The notes: generated by a model not told the origin, from the letters alone. 64,000 nucleotides of DNA from an uncultured Eubacteriales bacterium (GCA_902799045.1 CADBZH010000003.1:1-64000); one strand, 5' to 3'; shown: positions 9,218-18,345, counted from the stretch's first letter. Numbers and translations: made by a program.

Positions 9218-12130
9218 ATGCCCGCCTGTTTCAATGAAGCCCATGTGGAGCAGATGGTTTGCACTGCCATTGCCGGCTGTGGCTGGAAATATATCCCGGC
9301 GCAGGACCTGCCGCGCAGGGAATCGGATGTGCTGGTGGAGCCGATGCTGCGAAATGCCCTGATCCGGCTGAACCCGTGCATCGCAGCGAATCCATCGCAT
9401 GCGGACACGGTGATCTATAAATTGCGCGCGCTGATTTCCACGGTCCAGCCGCACGACCTCGTCACCCAGAACGAGCGCTTCAAGAAGCTGGTGTTCGAGG
9501 AGAACAGCTTCCCCTTCGGCAAGGATGGGAAGTCCGTCAGTGTGCGCTACTTCGATTATGACGACATCTCCAACAACGAATTTGTGGTCACCAACCAGTG
9601 GGTCTATCCGCAGACTGTCGGCGGCAAGCGGCTGGACGTGGTACTGGTGATCAATGGCTTCCCGGTGGCCATCGGCGAGATGAAGTCTCCCGTGCGGCCG
9701 TCCATCAGCTGGGTGGACGGGGCCGAGGACATCCTGAAATACGAAAAGTCCATCCCCCAGATGTTTGTCACCAACATCTTCAACTTTGCCACCGAGGGCA
9801 AGTGCTATCGCTACGGCTCGCTGAACGCGCCGGTGACGCTGTGGGGGCCGTGGTTCGCGGATATCGCCCATGAGGAGGGGACGATGGCCAAGGTGCAGGC
9901 CAGCGTAGCGTCCATGATGCGGCCCGCTGTGCTGCTGGACCTGTTCCGGTTTTTCACGCTGTTCTCCACGGACAAGCGTAACCGGAAGATCAAGGTGGTG
10001 TGCCGCTATCAGCAGTATGAAGGCGCTAACATGATCGTGGATCGCGTGCGGACGGGCTATCCCAAGAAGGGCCTGATCTGGCACTTCCAGGGCAGCGGCA
10101 AGTCGCTGCTGATGGTGTTTGCCGCCCAGAAGCTGCGCATGATGAAGGACCTGAATTCGCCCACGGTCCTGATCATCAACGACCGCATCGACCTGAGCGG
10201 GCAGATCTTCGGCACCTTCTCCATGGCGGACGTGCCCAACCTGGTGCCGGCGGAGACCAATGCGGAGCTGATCAAGCTTCTGAAAAACGACACCCGAAAG
10301 GTGATCATCACCAAGATATTCGAGTTCCAGCGGGTGGAGGCGCCGCTGAACCTTCGGGATAATATCATCGTCATGGTCGATGAAGCACACCGCACCCAGG
10401 AGGGCGACCTCGGTGCGCGCATGCGCACGGCGCTGCCCAACGCCTTCTTCTTCGGCCTGACCGGTACGCCCATCAACAAGCTGGACAAGAACACCTTCCT
10501 GACCTTCGGTGCGGCGGAGGACCGCAGCGGCTATATGAGCCGGTATTCCTTCGCGGATTCCGTGGGTGACCACGCCACGCTGCCGCTGCACTTCGAGCCG
10601 GTGCCGGTGAAGCTGCACGTCAATCAGGAGGCCATCGATGAGGCCTTCGCCCAGCTGACCGATGAAATGGGCCTGACGGAGGAGGAGCGCAGCAAGACCG
10701 CCCAGCGCGTGCGCATGGCGGCGATCATGAAGGACCCGGAGCGCATCAAGGCGGTGTGCGCGCATATCGCGGAGCACTTCATGACCAAGGTCAACCCCAA
10801 CGGCTTCAAGGGCCAGGTGGTGTGCTACGACCGGGAGTGCTGCGTACTGTATAAAAAGGAGCTGGACAAGCTGCTGGGCGAGGCGACCAGCACCATCGTC
10901 ATGGATACCAACAACGACAAGGCCGATGAATACAAGCAATGGCGGCGTACCCGGGACGAGGAAGCCAAGGTACTGGACGATTTCCGCGATCCGAAGAATC
11001 CGCTGCAGATCGTGATCGTCACCAGCAAGCTGCTGACGGGCTTCGACGCGCCGATCCTACAGGTGATGTACCTGGACAAGCCCATGAAGGACCACACCCT
11101 GCTCCAGGCCATCTGCCGCACCAACCGCGTCTATGGGCAGGAGAAGACCTATGGCCTGATCGTCGATTACATCGGCATCTTCGATGACGTGGCGAAGGCA
11201 CTGGCCTTTGATCCCGACGCGGTGGAGACGGTTATCACCAATATCGAAAGCGTAAAGCAGCAGGTGCCGGAGCTGGTGGCTGCATGCGTGGCGTTCTTCC
11301 CCGGCGTGGATCGCACCAAGGATGACTGGGAGGCGTTGCTCGCCGCGCAGGATTGCCTGCCCACCGATGATGACAAGGATAAGTTCGGCGCGCAGTATCG
11401 CGTTCTGAATCGCGTATGGAACGCCCTTTCTCCGGACAGCTGTCTCCAGCCTTACAAGGCGGAATACAAATGGCTCTCCAAAGTGTATGATTCCATCCGC
11501 CCAACGGATGAGCGCGGTAAATTGATCTGGGCAGCTCTCGGTCCCAAGACGCTGGAACTGGTGCATGAGAATATCTCCGTGGAGGAAGTTATCAAGGATG
11601 AAGATGTTCTCGAGTTGGATTCAGAACTGATAGAAAAGTTCATGGATGATGAGAAGCAGCGGGAAAAACAGCGTCGCAAGCTCGAACTGGATTTGAGTGC
11701 GCTGATCCGTCATCATCCGGACGATCCCAAGTTCATCAAGCTGGGCGAGCGCCTGGAAAAGCTGCGCGAAGAACACGAGGCCGGCTTGCTGAATAGCCTG
11801 GAATTTCTGAAGGCTTTGCTGGAAATGGCCAAGGAAGCGGTCCATATGGAAAAGGAAGTGGAGCCGGAGGATAGCGAGGATAAAGGCAAGGCAATGCTGA
11901 CCCGGCTGTTTGAGACGGTGAAGAATAAAAATACCCCGGTGATCGTCGAGCGCATCGTCGCCGACATCGACGGTATCGTGCGAATCGTCCGCTTCCCCGG
12001 CTGGCAGGACAGCCGCCAGGGCCGGATCAGCATCAGCCGCAGTCTGCGCGATGTCATCATGACGAAATATCGTATCAAGGATAAAGAAGTCTTTAATAAA
12101 GCGTATGGGTATGTGGAGCAGTATTATTGA
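9218..12130 (+). CDS. hsdR: Type I restriction endonuclease motor/nuclease subunit (HsdR)
   Basis: The 970-residue product has the PD-(D/E)XK nuclease near its N-terminus (Asp about 140 in KRLDVVLV, then GEMK at about 153-156). It is followed by a superfamily 2 translocase with Walker A FQGSGKSLL (about 288-297), a DEAH box VDEAHRTQ (about 385) and LTGTPI. A helical C-terminal region probably docks on HsdM. It cuts unmethylated DNA after ATP-driven translocation. The ATG at 9218 follows GAGAGGGGA at good spacing; the frame extends upstream to 9098 only because it is open inside the silent hsdS cassette. Placing hsdR last, after the switching module, keeps it outside the recombining segment. 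Confidence 0.95.
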   Translation: MPACFNEAHVEQMVCTAIAGCGWKYIPAQDLPRRESDVLVEPMLRNALIRLNPCIAANPSHADTVIYKLRALISTVQPHDLVTQNERFKKLVFEENSFPFGKDGKSVSVRYFDYDDISNNEFVVTNQWVYPQTVGGKRLDVVLVINGFPVAIGEMKSPVRPSISWVDGAEDILKYEKSIPQMFVTNIFNFATEGKCYRYGSLNAPVTLWGPWFADIAHEEGTMAKVQASVASMMRPAVLLDLFRFFTLFSTDKRNRKIKVVCRYQQYEGANMIVDRVRTGYPKKGLIWHFQGSGKSLLMVFAAQKLRMMKDLNSPTVLIINDRIDLSGQIFGTFSMADVPNLVPAETNAELIKLLKNDTRKVIITKIFEFQRVEAPLNLRDNIIVMVDEAHRTQEGDLGARMRTALPNAFFFGLTGTPINKLDKNTFLTFGAAEDRSGYMSRYSFADSVGDHATLPLHFEPVPVKLHVNQEAIDEAFAQLTDEMGLTEEERSKTAQRVRMAAIMKDPERIKAVCAHIAEHFMTKVNPNGFKGQVVCYDRECCVLYKKELDKLLGEATSTIVMDTNNDKADEYKQWRRTRDEEAKVLDDFRDPKNPLQIVIVTSKLLTGFDAPILQVMYLDKPMKDHTLLQAICRTNRVYGQEKTYGLIVDYIGIFDDVAKALAFDPDAVETVITNIESVKQQVPELVAACVAFFPGVDRTKDDWEALLAAQDCLPTDDDKDKFGAQYRVLNRVWNALSPDSCLQPYKAEYKWLSKVYDSIRPTDERGKLIWAALGPKTLELVHENISVEEVIKDEDVLELDSELIEKFMDDEKQREKQRRKLELDLSALIRHHPDDPKFIKLGERLEKLREEHEAGLLNSLEFLKALLEMAKEAVHMEKEVEPEDSEDKGKAMLTRLFETVKNKNTPVIVERIVADIDGIVRIVRFPGWQDSRQGRISISRSLRDVIMTKYRIKDKEVFNKAYGYVEQYY

Positions 12131-12210
12131 TATTCAATGCTGATCCGTATGGCTATTCCATTGTATTGTCGTTGACGCAAAACGAGATTTACGATTTGGA
12201 GGATATGTGA

Positions 12211-14115
12211 ATGTCTCTGAAGATCGAAGTGATACTCAGCCAGGTAGACATTGGGGCTTATGCATTGCCAGTATTCCAGCGTGGATATGTGTGGAACCGC
12301 GATCAGGTCCGCAAACTCATGTATTCGCTTTATCACAGATATCCCATCGGGGAATTGTTGGTATGGAATACAGCAACCGATCCAAGCATCACAAGGGGCA
12401 ATGGATCGCTCACTGCCGGGAACGTAAACATGATTCTTGACGGCCAACAAAGGATTACATCGCTGTACGGTATCTTCAGGGGCCATGCCCCCGCATTCTT
12501 CGAAGGCAATGCATCTGCCTTTACCGGCCTGTATTTCAACGTTGAGACCGAGACATTTGAGTTTTATTCATCCAGGAAGATGGATGGAAACCGTGCTTGG
12601 ATCAACGTTACGGATTTCCTGAAAGAGGGTTTTGGTTCCTTTTTGAGCAAAAGCATGGCTGTTCCGGAGGAACAACAGTATTGGACGGCCTACATTCCCC
12701 GACTGACAGCCCTCGATGGTATTCGAAATATCGACATGAATATCGAAACCGTTACGGCAGAAAAGACAATCGACGAGGTTGTCGAAATATTCAACAACGT
12801 CAATTCTGGGGGAACGAAACTGAGCAAGGGCGAACTTGCATTGGCGAAGATCTGTAGCGAGTGGAATGTTGGCCGGGATGAACTGCGGAAAATCCTGGAA
12901 AAGTATAAACGCGCGGGATACGATTTTAAAATGGATTGGCTGCTTCGGTGTCTTACAGTGCATCTCACGGGTCAACCATACTTCGCCCAACTGGGGAAAG
13001 AGCCAATTGAGAACATTAAGAAAGGTGTATATGAAACAGATAAGCTGATCGGTACGTGCTTGGATCAGATATCTTCAAGGCTCGGATTCAACAATACCAG
13101 AGTGATGGGTAATGTATATCCTATAGCCACCATGCTTGGCTATTTGAAAGCGAAGGGCAGGCAGCCAATGTCAGAAACCGAATGGAACCGGTTAATGTTT
13201 TGGTATATCCACTCTTTTCTCTGGGGTCGTTATGCCAGCGCCACTGAAAGTTCTCTGTCGCAGGATTTGAATATAATCAATGCCGGGGAGGGTATTGATG
13301 GCCTTATCAAGCTGTTGCGCCAGCTGCGTGGTGATTTGCTGATAAGGCCGGAGGATTTCTGGGGCTGGTCCACAGGCGCGCGCTTCTATCCCATGCTTTA
13401 TATGCTTACCCGAGTATATCATTCACGGGATTGGGGGACCGGAATAGAGCTGAATAATTCCCTGCTTGGAAAGAACTCCTCCTTGGAAGTCCACCATATT
13501 TTTCCAAAGAAGCGGTTGTATGAGGCCGGTAAATCACGCGCAATCGTGAATGCATTGGCTAACTACGCATTCCTTACGAAGGGGACGAACGACAGAATAT
13601 CCGACAGGTTAACTTCTGATTATATGCCGGAGTTCGTTGATGAGAACAGAGCCGCTGTGGAATCCCATTGGATACCGATGAATCCGGAATTATGGAAGAT
13701 TGAACACTATGAAGAATTTCTGGAAAAGAGAAGAGAGCTCCTGGCCATCGCAACGAATAATCTGCTTGACTCATTGAACGCAGGACACTTGATCGAGGGC
13801 GGGACACTGTTACAGTCTGCACCTTCTGCCCCGGTAGATGAAGGAGATGACGAAATCAAGGAAATAGCCGCATGGCTTGAAGAAAGGCAACTGCCCATGG
13901 GTGCACGGAACCTGGAACTCTCTGATCCGGACACAGCGGAAACATATATTATCGACATGGCATGGCCTAACGGCATCCAGGAAGGACTGAGCGTTCCATT
14001 AGCGCTGGTTCTCAATTCAGATGCGGATACGCAGGCTTACATCAGCAGCTTGGGATATCAGTTTTTTGTGCGTGTGGAAGATCTGAAAAAATACATCGAG
14101 AGGCTGATGGAATAA
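12211..14115 (+). CDS. GmrSD-like DUF262/DUF1524 nuclease, predicted modification-dependent restriction protein
   Basis: The 634-residue protein has an N-terminal DUF262 domain with the ParB-like nucleotide motif ILDGQQRITSL (about residues 75-85) and the early signature LPVFQRGYVW. A DUF1524 HNH-type nuclease region contains VHHIFPKKRLY (about 427-437) and the later NYAFLTKGTND segment. A C-terminal extension of about 110 residues is unassigned. Known members (GmrSD, SspE-type) use nucleotide hydrolysis to cut phage DNA carrying modified bases or modified backbones. GGAGG precedes ATG 12211. It lies 80 nt after hsdR in the same direction, consistent with a stacked defence island. Which DNA modification it senses cannot be seen. 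Confidence 0.85.
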   Translation: MSLKIEVILSQVDIGAYALPVFQRGYVWNRDQVRKLMYSLYHRYPIGELLVWNTATDPSITRGNGSLTAGNVNMILDGQQRITSLYGIFRGHAPAFFEGNASAFTGLYFNVETETFEFYSSRKMDGNRAWINVTDFLKEGFGSFLSKSMAVPEEQQYWTAYIPRLTALDGIRNIDMNIETVTAEKTIDEVVEIFNNVNSGGTKLSKGELALAKICSEWNVGRDELRKILEKYKRAGYDFKMDWLLRCLTVHLTGQPYFAQLGKEPIENIKKGVYETDKLIGTCLDQISSRLGFNNTRVMGNVYPIATMLGYLKAKGRQPMSETEWNRLMFWYIHSFLWGRYASATESSLSQDLNIINAGEGIDGLIKLLRQLRGDLLIRPEDFWGWSTGARFYPMLYMLTRVYHSRDWGTGIELNNSLLGKNSSLEVHHIFPKKRLYEAGKSRAIVNALANYAFLTKGTNDRISDRLTSDYMPEFVDENRAAVESHWIPMNPELWKIEHYEEFLEKRRELLAIATNNLLDSLNAGHLIEGGTLLQSAPSAPVDEGDDEIKEIAAWLEERQLPMGARNLELSDPDTAETYIIDMAWPNGIQEGLSVPLALVLNSDADTQAYISSLGYQFFVRVEDLKKYIERLME

Positions 14116-14198
14116 CTGCCGTATTGGGCGATTGTCGGGATATCGATATGCATGATGCATAAGGTTTAGCTTGGTTATTTGTCTCTTTTTCTGACTTG

Positions 14199-14247
14199 AA
14201 GTTATGTTTGAAATCCGTACACTCACAGACACAATCAAACATAACTT
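14199..14247 (+). promoter_or_regulatory. Perfect inverted repeat in front of the SprT-like gene
   Basis: AAGTTATGTTTGA at 14199-14211 and its exact reverse complement at 14235-14247 are separated by 23 nt and end 3 nt before the AGGAGG ribosome-binding site. It could be an operator or an mRNA hairpin controlling translation. Confidence 0.55.
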
Positions 14248-14264
14248 TCAAGGAGGAACCCAAG

Positions 14265-14918
14265 ATGCTGAGTATTTCCGAGATCGTAGCCAAGACCGAG
14301 ACCATGTTCGACCTGTTCAACGACCACTTTTACGCCGGGGAGATGGCTCGCCCGGCGATCACCGTATCTCCGGACGGCGGGCGCGGAGCTTATGGCTGGT
14401 GCACCGTATACGAAATTTGGCAGGCTGACGGCCAGGCATACCGGGAAATCAACATCTGCGCCGAGTACATCAACCGCCCGATCAGCGAGGTTGCCGGGAC
14501 GATGCTTCACGAGATGGCCCACCTCTACAACCTGAACCATGGGATCAAGGACGTATCCAATAATGGGTACTACCACAACAAGAAATTCAAGGAAACCGCC
14601 GAGGTGCACGGCTTGGTGATCAACCATCACAAAACCTATGGATGGACGGTGACGGAACTGGCGCCAGAAACCGCCGAGTGGGTCGCCATGCAGCCGGAAT
14701 TGAGCGACATCGCCGCCAGCCGGCAGACCACGCTCCAGATCAAGACCAAAGGGGACGACGACGGTGAATCCACCACGACCATCAATGGCGGACGCAGCAC
14801 CAGCAAGAACCGCAGCATCAAATATGTCTGCCCGAAGTGCGGCGCGATCATCCGCGCGACCAAGCTGGTGAATGTGGTATGCGGGGACTGTGATGTAGCC
14901 TTTGAGATCGACGGATAA
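14265..14918 (+). CDS. SprT-like zinc metallopeptidase
   Basis: The 217-residue protein has a SprT-type catalytic helix HEMAHLYNLNHG (HExxH, about residues 82-93) and a second histidine-bearing stretch (YYHNKKFKETA). A C-terminal zinc ribbon has the pairs CPKCG and CGDC. SprT-like proteases in eukaryotes act on DNA-protein crosslinks; the bacterial role, especially in mobile islands, is not settled. AGGAGG sits 8 nt before ATG 14265. The gene is isolated by the upstream inverted repeat and a strong downstream terminator, so it is probably a single-gene unit. Confidence 0.85.
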   Translation: MLSISEIVAKTETMFDLFNDHFYAGEMARPAITVSPDGGRGAYGWCTVYEIWQADGQAYREINICAEYINRPISEVAGTMLHEMAHLYNLNHGIKDVSNNGYYHNKKFKETAEVHGLVINHHKTYGWTVTELAPETAEWVAMQPELSDIAASRQTTLQIKTKGDDDGESTTTINGGRSTSKNRSIKYVCPKCGAIIRATKLVNVVCGDCDVAFEIDG

Positions 14919-14930
14919 CGCCCAGAAAAG

Positions 14931-14956
14931 CAGCAGCCGGCCTGGCTGCTGTTTTT
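14931..14956 (+). terminator. Intrinsic terminator after the SprT-like gene
   Basis: CAGCAGCC and GGCTGCTG form a perfect 8-bp stem around GGCCT, followed directly by TTTTT. Confidence 0.85.
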
Positions 14957-14966
14957 CGTTGGGCGG

Positions 14967-15218
14967 TCATGATAGATACTGGTCGCAGTACCTTTGAATT
15001 GCCCTCCTGTTCTCCGGGGTGTCTATCCAGCCATAGTAACGCCGGTCAAAATTCTCCGGTAACTCGTCAACCGGGATGATTCTGATCCCGTCAGCGACCG
15101 CTGCTTCGACGGCCTGCTCGTCATCTTCAAATATGTTCATGCTATCATCACGCTCAACTTCCAGCATATCCGTGAAATTAAACGCAGCGATGACATAGCC
15201 TTTTCGAACCTCGCCCAT
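14967..15218 (-). CDS. Small acidic protein of unknown function
   Basis: An 83-residue product with a strong GGAGG eight bases before its ATG. It is acidic and has no membrane segment or recognised motif; features are the stretches RKGYVIAAFNF and DRRYYGWIDTPENRR. The gene converges on the SprT-like gene and shares the short intergenic region with its terminator. I do not recognise the family. The good ribosome-binding site and ordinary composition argue that it is real. Confidence 0.6.
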   Translation of the reverse strand: MGEVRKGYVIAAFNFTDMLEVERDDSMNIFEDDEQAVEAAVADGIRIIPVDELPENFDRRYYGWIDTPENRRAIQRYCDQYLS

Positions 15219-15285
15219 GATGTAACCTCCAATTTCTCTCGTCTTACGGATTTAGATTCCATTTTCCTGGCACAGCGCTGCCGGG

Positions 15286-15594
15286 TTATTTGTCATCAGG
15301 CTGGGAAATCGGCTGGAAACAGCTGCTGTTATCATGCAAAGTGGCCAGGATGAAGCTGACACCCAGCTGGACGCCGGCCTTGAAATCCTCCAGGCTGGAT
15401 ATGCTGCCAATTTCCGAGGATACCTCAGCGAACCGTATGAACATCGGCCTGGTTTCATCGGGCAGGGCAGACTTGAGTTTGTCCTCCAGTTGTGATGCTT
15501 CCTCCATCAGCCGGGCATAGCGGGTTGCCGGCTTGAACGTGCGGGCGCTGATTGCTTCATTGCCGTAATAGATGCTCTCCAGTACATTGTGCAT
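15286..15594 (-). CDS. Small helical protein resembling DUF6809
   Basis: The 102-residue product begins MHNVLESIYYGNEAI and is rich in predicted helices. It contains the stretches LEDKLKSALPDETR and FKAGVQLGVSFILATL that I associate with the small clostridial DUF6809 family, which has no known function. ATG 15594 was chosen because GGAGGTGG precedes it at good spacing; an upstream in-frame extension to 15654 has no such site. Members of this family are frequent in integrative elements, which suits this position. Confidence 0.6.
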   Translation of the reverse strand: MHNVLESIYYGNEAISARTFKPATRYARLMEEASQLEDKLKSALPDETRPMFIRFAEVSSEIGSISSLEDFKAGVQLGVSFILATLHDNSSCFQPISQPDDK

Positions 15595-15758
15595 GGCTAC
15601 CACCTCCGGCCAGACAGTAGCATACTTTCCGAGAGGGAGGGAAGGCTGACACATCGAAATAAAGCGACAAATTCTTCATGTGATCAGCTTGCTTTCCACA
15701 GGTGAGTATGGTAACACTCACTCAGCTGCGAGGCAAATACAGAATGGAGGTTTGGATC

Positions 15759-16385
15759 ATGAAATGCGGAAAACTGACGGCAAAGCTGAGGGACGCGGTT
15801 CCGGTGCGCTTCTATGAGAACGGTAAGGAAGTCAAGCGGTACAAGAACATAGAGATTCCGGATGAGGTGAAGGAACTGGAATTCCAGGATTTTAAATTCG
15901 ACGTGCCGTTGAACGGGGCAATCACCTTCAAGATTTTCTTCGAGCAGGGGATTCTGCCGGAGGTTTGGCCGGAGGCCCGGCAGCGTCGGATGAGGGTATC
16001 AAAGATCGCTGAATCGGAGCCGGTGGCCGAGAAGGCTTACACAGATGCCTTGGAAACGCCCCAGGACGCCACTGATCCGGCGGATGAGGTAACTACCGAG
16101 GAGGCACCGGAAGCCGCTGAGAGTGCCGGGGGAGCCTTCACAATGGAAAGTGATTCGAGCATCCCGGAAACCATGGAGATCCGCTTCGATGTAGCCGGCA
16201 GTGCGCGCAAGGCCCTGGCGGCTGCCATAGGGGAGCACACCGGCGCATATCCCAGCTATCAGGCCGCACCCAGCTTCGCCTACCTGATCGGGGATTATAT
16301 CCTGGATCGCACCGGCACCCTAGCTGGACCCAAAAATGATTACCTAATCCGCGCGCTGGCTGAGGATGGGTACCAGACAAAATAG
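15759..16385 (+). CDS. Mobile-element-type 'virulence-related' protein with a duplicated C-terminal domain
   Basis: The 208-residue product has an N-terminal domain (about 1-75, RFYENGKEVKRYKNIEIPDE). An acidic linker (about 85-135) leads to a C-terminal domain of about 65 residues (GSARKALAAAIGEHTGAYPS to the end). Similar proteins in clostridial integrative elements are often labelled virulence-related without functional proof. GGAGG precedes ATG 15759. The C-terminal domain recurs as a separate diverged copy at 17963-18166, on the other side of the AbiE pair. The function is not known to me. Confidence 0.6.
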   Translation: MKCGKLTAKLRDAVPVRFYENGKEVKRYKNIEIPDEVKELEFQDFKFDVPLNGAITFKIFFEQGILPEVWPEARQRRMRVSKIAESEPVAEKAYTDALETPQDATDPADEVTTEEAPEAAESAGGAFTMESDSSIPETMEIRFDVAGSARKALAAAIGEHTGAYPSYQAAPSFAYLIGDYILDRTGTLAGPKNDYLIRALAEDGYQTK

Positions 16386-16402
16386 GGAGATCAGCCGCAT
16401 CA

Positions 16403-16421
16403 CCCGGCATTCGCCGGGTTT
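16403..16421 (+). terminator. Weak intrinsic terminator
   Basis: CCCGGC-ATTC-GCCGGG followed by TTTGATTGTT. The stem is perfect but the T-run is interrupted. Confidence 0.5.
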
Positions 16422-16456
16422 GATTGTTGAGAAGAACACATCCTATGAATAATAGC

Positions 16457-16504
16457 TTGATTTTCACCATATAATACAATATAATTATAAGTGGTGGTGA
16501 AAAT
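16457..16504 (+). promoter_or_regulatory. AbiE promoter overlapped by an inverted-repeat operator
   Basis: TTGATT (16457-16462), a 17-nt spacer and TATAAT (16480-16485) form a near-consensus promoter. ATTTTCACCA (16460-16469) overlaps the -35 box and is exactly inverted at 16495-16504, the ten bases right before the ATG. AbiEi antitoxins are known to repress their own operon by binding inverted repeats, and this arrangement fits. Confidence 0.7.
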
Positions 16505-17107
16505 ATGATAAAGACAACGGCGATGCTTCACAATGAATTGCGGCAATATGCCAATCCAGCTGTAAAGATCAAGCGCATGGCGGACAGCAGGATTATAACG
16601 CCGATCATCAAGGGAATATACGAGACGGATGCTTCCACGCCCGGGCACTATCTTGCAGGCATCATCTATGGCCCATCCTACCTGTCCTTTGAATACGCGC
16701 TGGCATGGCACGATTTGATTCCGGAGACGGTCTACAGTTATACATCCGCGACGTGTGGCAAGGGACGGAAGAAGCAGTATGATACGGCCTTTGGAACGTA
16801 TCTGTATCGGGATGTCCCCGTTGCGGCATTTCCCTACGGCACGGAGTTGTACGTCGAGAATGGATACAGCTTCGTGATTGCCTCACCCGAGAAGGCGCTT
16901 TGTGATCAGCTGTATACGATCTCTCCCTGCGCGAACCGTGTGGAACTGAAGCAATTGCTGTATGAAGATCTGCGGATCGATCCCCAGGCGCTCACAGGGC
17001 TCCGTATGGATGACATAATCGAACTGGCCGGCTTGTATAATACCAGGAATCACCGCCTGCTGGTGTCATTGGCAAAGGAGATGAAGCGGAATGAACAGCA
17101 TCATTGA
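16505..17107 (+). CDS. abiEi: AbiEi-like antitoxin / transcriptional repressor
   Basis: The 200-residue product has the layout of AbiEi antitoxins: an N-terminal region where a winged helix is expected, though it looks short, and a C-terminal domain with SYLSFEYALAWHDLIPE and FVIASPEKALCDQLY. In AbiE systems this protein counteracts the nucleotidyltransferase toxin and represses the operon. The first 55 residues match a helix-turn-helix only loosely. The 3' end overlaps the toxin gene by 17 nt, the usual coupled arrangement. A perfect inverted repeat in the promoter supports autoregulation. Confidence 0.75.
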   Translation: MIKTTAMLHNELRQYANPAVKIKRMADSRIITPIIKGIYETDASTPGHYLAGIIYGPSYLSFEYALAWHDLIPETVYSYTSATCGKGRKKQYDTAFGTYLYRDVPVAAFPYGTELYVENGYSFVIASPEKALCDQLYTISPCANRVELKQLLYEDLRIDPQALTGLRMDDIIELAGLYNTRNHRLLVSLAKEMKRNEQHH

Positions 17108-17960
17108 ACAGATGCTCCGGCAGCACGAGACGGAGACGCTGACCGATAAAAAGAACGGCATCAAGGAGGTCGTGCAGGAGATTGTGCTGTGCGGCCTGTC
17201 CAGGGCAGGTTTTTTCAAAGAGGCGGCGTTCTATGGGGGTACGGCGTTGCGCATCTTCCATGGCCTCGACCGTTTTTCCGAGGATTTGGATTTTTCCCTG
17301 ATGGCACCAAACCCGGATTTTGATTTGCCCCGATACCTTCCCGCGTTGGAGCGGGAACTTGCCGCTTACGGATTCAACTTCAAGGTGGAGGATCGTGCGA
17401 AGGCAAAAGACTCGGATATCCGGTCCGCCTTCCTCAAGGGCAATACGAGGGAGCATATGCTGGTCTTCTATGCCGATGAGCGTCTGGCACGATCTTTCAG
17501 CGGAAACGATGCCATCAAGATCAAGTTCGAAGTGGATACCACGCCTCCAGCCTATGCGACCTTCGAGCGCAAGTATCGCCTTCTGCCCATTCCCTACGAG
17601 GTGAATCTCTATGACATGCCGTCCCTGTTCGCCGGGAAGCTGCATGCGGTGATATGCCGTGCGTGGAAGAGCCGGGTGAAGGGGCGCGATCTGTATGATT
17701 ATGTGTTTTACCTTTCCCAGGGGACGCCGGTCAATTTGCGGCATTTGAACGCTAGACTGGTGGATTCCGGTTTCGATGGAGCCAGGGAAGATATGACGTT
17801 GGGAGAGATCAGGGACATTCTGCACCGCCGGTTTGAATCCATTGATTATGATCAAGCCCGGCAGGATGTACTGCCGTTCATTAAGGATCCATCTGCCGTG
17901 GAAATATGGAGCAAGGACTTCTTCATTGCCATCACGGATAATCTGAGTGCGAGGGAATAA
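17091..17960 (+). CDS. abiEii: AbiEii-like nucleotidyltransferase toxin
   Basis: The 289-residue protein carries the nucleotidyltransferase signature GGTALRIFHGL (about residues 45-55) followed by FSEDLDFSL (about 60-68), where the two aspartates are the expected metal ligands. Later it has KLHAVICRAWKSRVKGRDLYD, typical of AbiEii/MenA proteins. These toxins block growth, for some members by adding nucleotides to tRNA, and give abortive phage defence. The gene overlaps the antitoxin gene. All key motifs look intact, so a working toxin is expected. Confidence 0.88.
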   Translation: MNSIIEQMLRQHETETLTDKKNGIKEVVQEIVLCGLSRAGFFKEAAFYGGTALRIFHGLDRFSEDLDFSLMAPNPDFDLPRYLPALERELAAYGFNFKVEDRAKAKDSDIRSAFLKGNTREHMLVFYADERLARSFSGNDAIKIKFEVDTTPPAYATFERKYRLLPIPYEVNLYDMPSLFAGKLHAVICRAWKSRVKGRDLYDYVFYLSQGTPVNLRHLNARLVDSGFDGAREDMTLGEIRDILHRRFESIDYDQARQDVLPFIKDPSAVEIWSKDFFIAITDNLSARE

Positions 17961-17962
17961 TC

Positions 17963-18166
17963 ATGCTCTTCCTGGCCGGCAGCGCACGCAAGGCATTGGC
18001 AGCAGTCATCGGGGACTGCACCGGCACATATCCCAGCTATCAAGTGAAACCCAGCTTCGCGTACTTGATCTGGGATTGCGCTCTGGATCACACCGGTTAC
18101 CTAGCCGGGCCGAAGAATGACTATCTGATCCGTACGCTGGCGGAGGATGGGTACAAGACGAAATGA
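17963..18166 (+). pseudogene. Detached second copy of the 'virulence-related' C-terminal domain
   Basis: A 67-residue frame beginning 2 nt after the toxin stop (LAGSARKALAAVIGDCTGTY) matches the last 65 residues of the gene at 15759-16385 at about three of four positions. It lacks the N-terminal domain and linker. It may be a gene remnant left by insertion of the AbiE pair, or a short translated partner. There is no good ribosome-binding site, but translation could be coupled to the toxin stop. Confidence 0.6.
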
Positions 18167-18240
18167 GATGAATCAAACGCACTTCCAGCATATGCTGGGG
18201 TGTGGTTGTCATTTGACTTGTTTTACTGATTGTAAATCTG

Positions 18241-18269
18241 TTGACAAGATGGGGAGGATAGCCTACAAT
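18241..18269 (+). promoter_or_regulatory. Strong promoter of the nuclease-kinase operon
   Basis: TTGACA (18241-18246), a 17-nt spacer and TACAAT (18264-18269). Transcription would start near 18276, leaving a leader of about 70 nt. Confidence 0.75.
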
Positions 18270-18345
18270 TAGACTAATAAGTTATTTCTTGGAACTGGGT
18301 GATACATCTGACTTCTTAGAGGTACCGGTCTGATAGGTGATCACA

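Noticed and set aside
18179-18205. CCAGCATATGCTGG palindrome upstream of the nuclease gene as an operator
   Set aside because: It is about 40 nt upstream of the -35 box and short; there is nothing else to support regulation.
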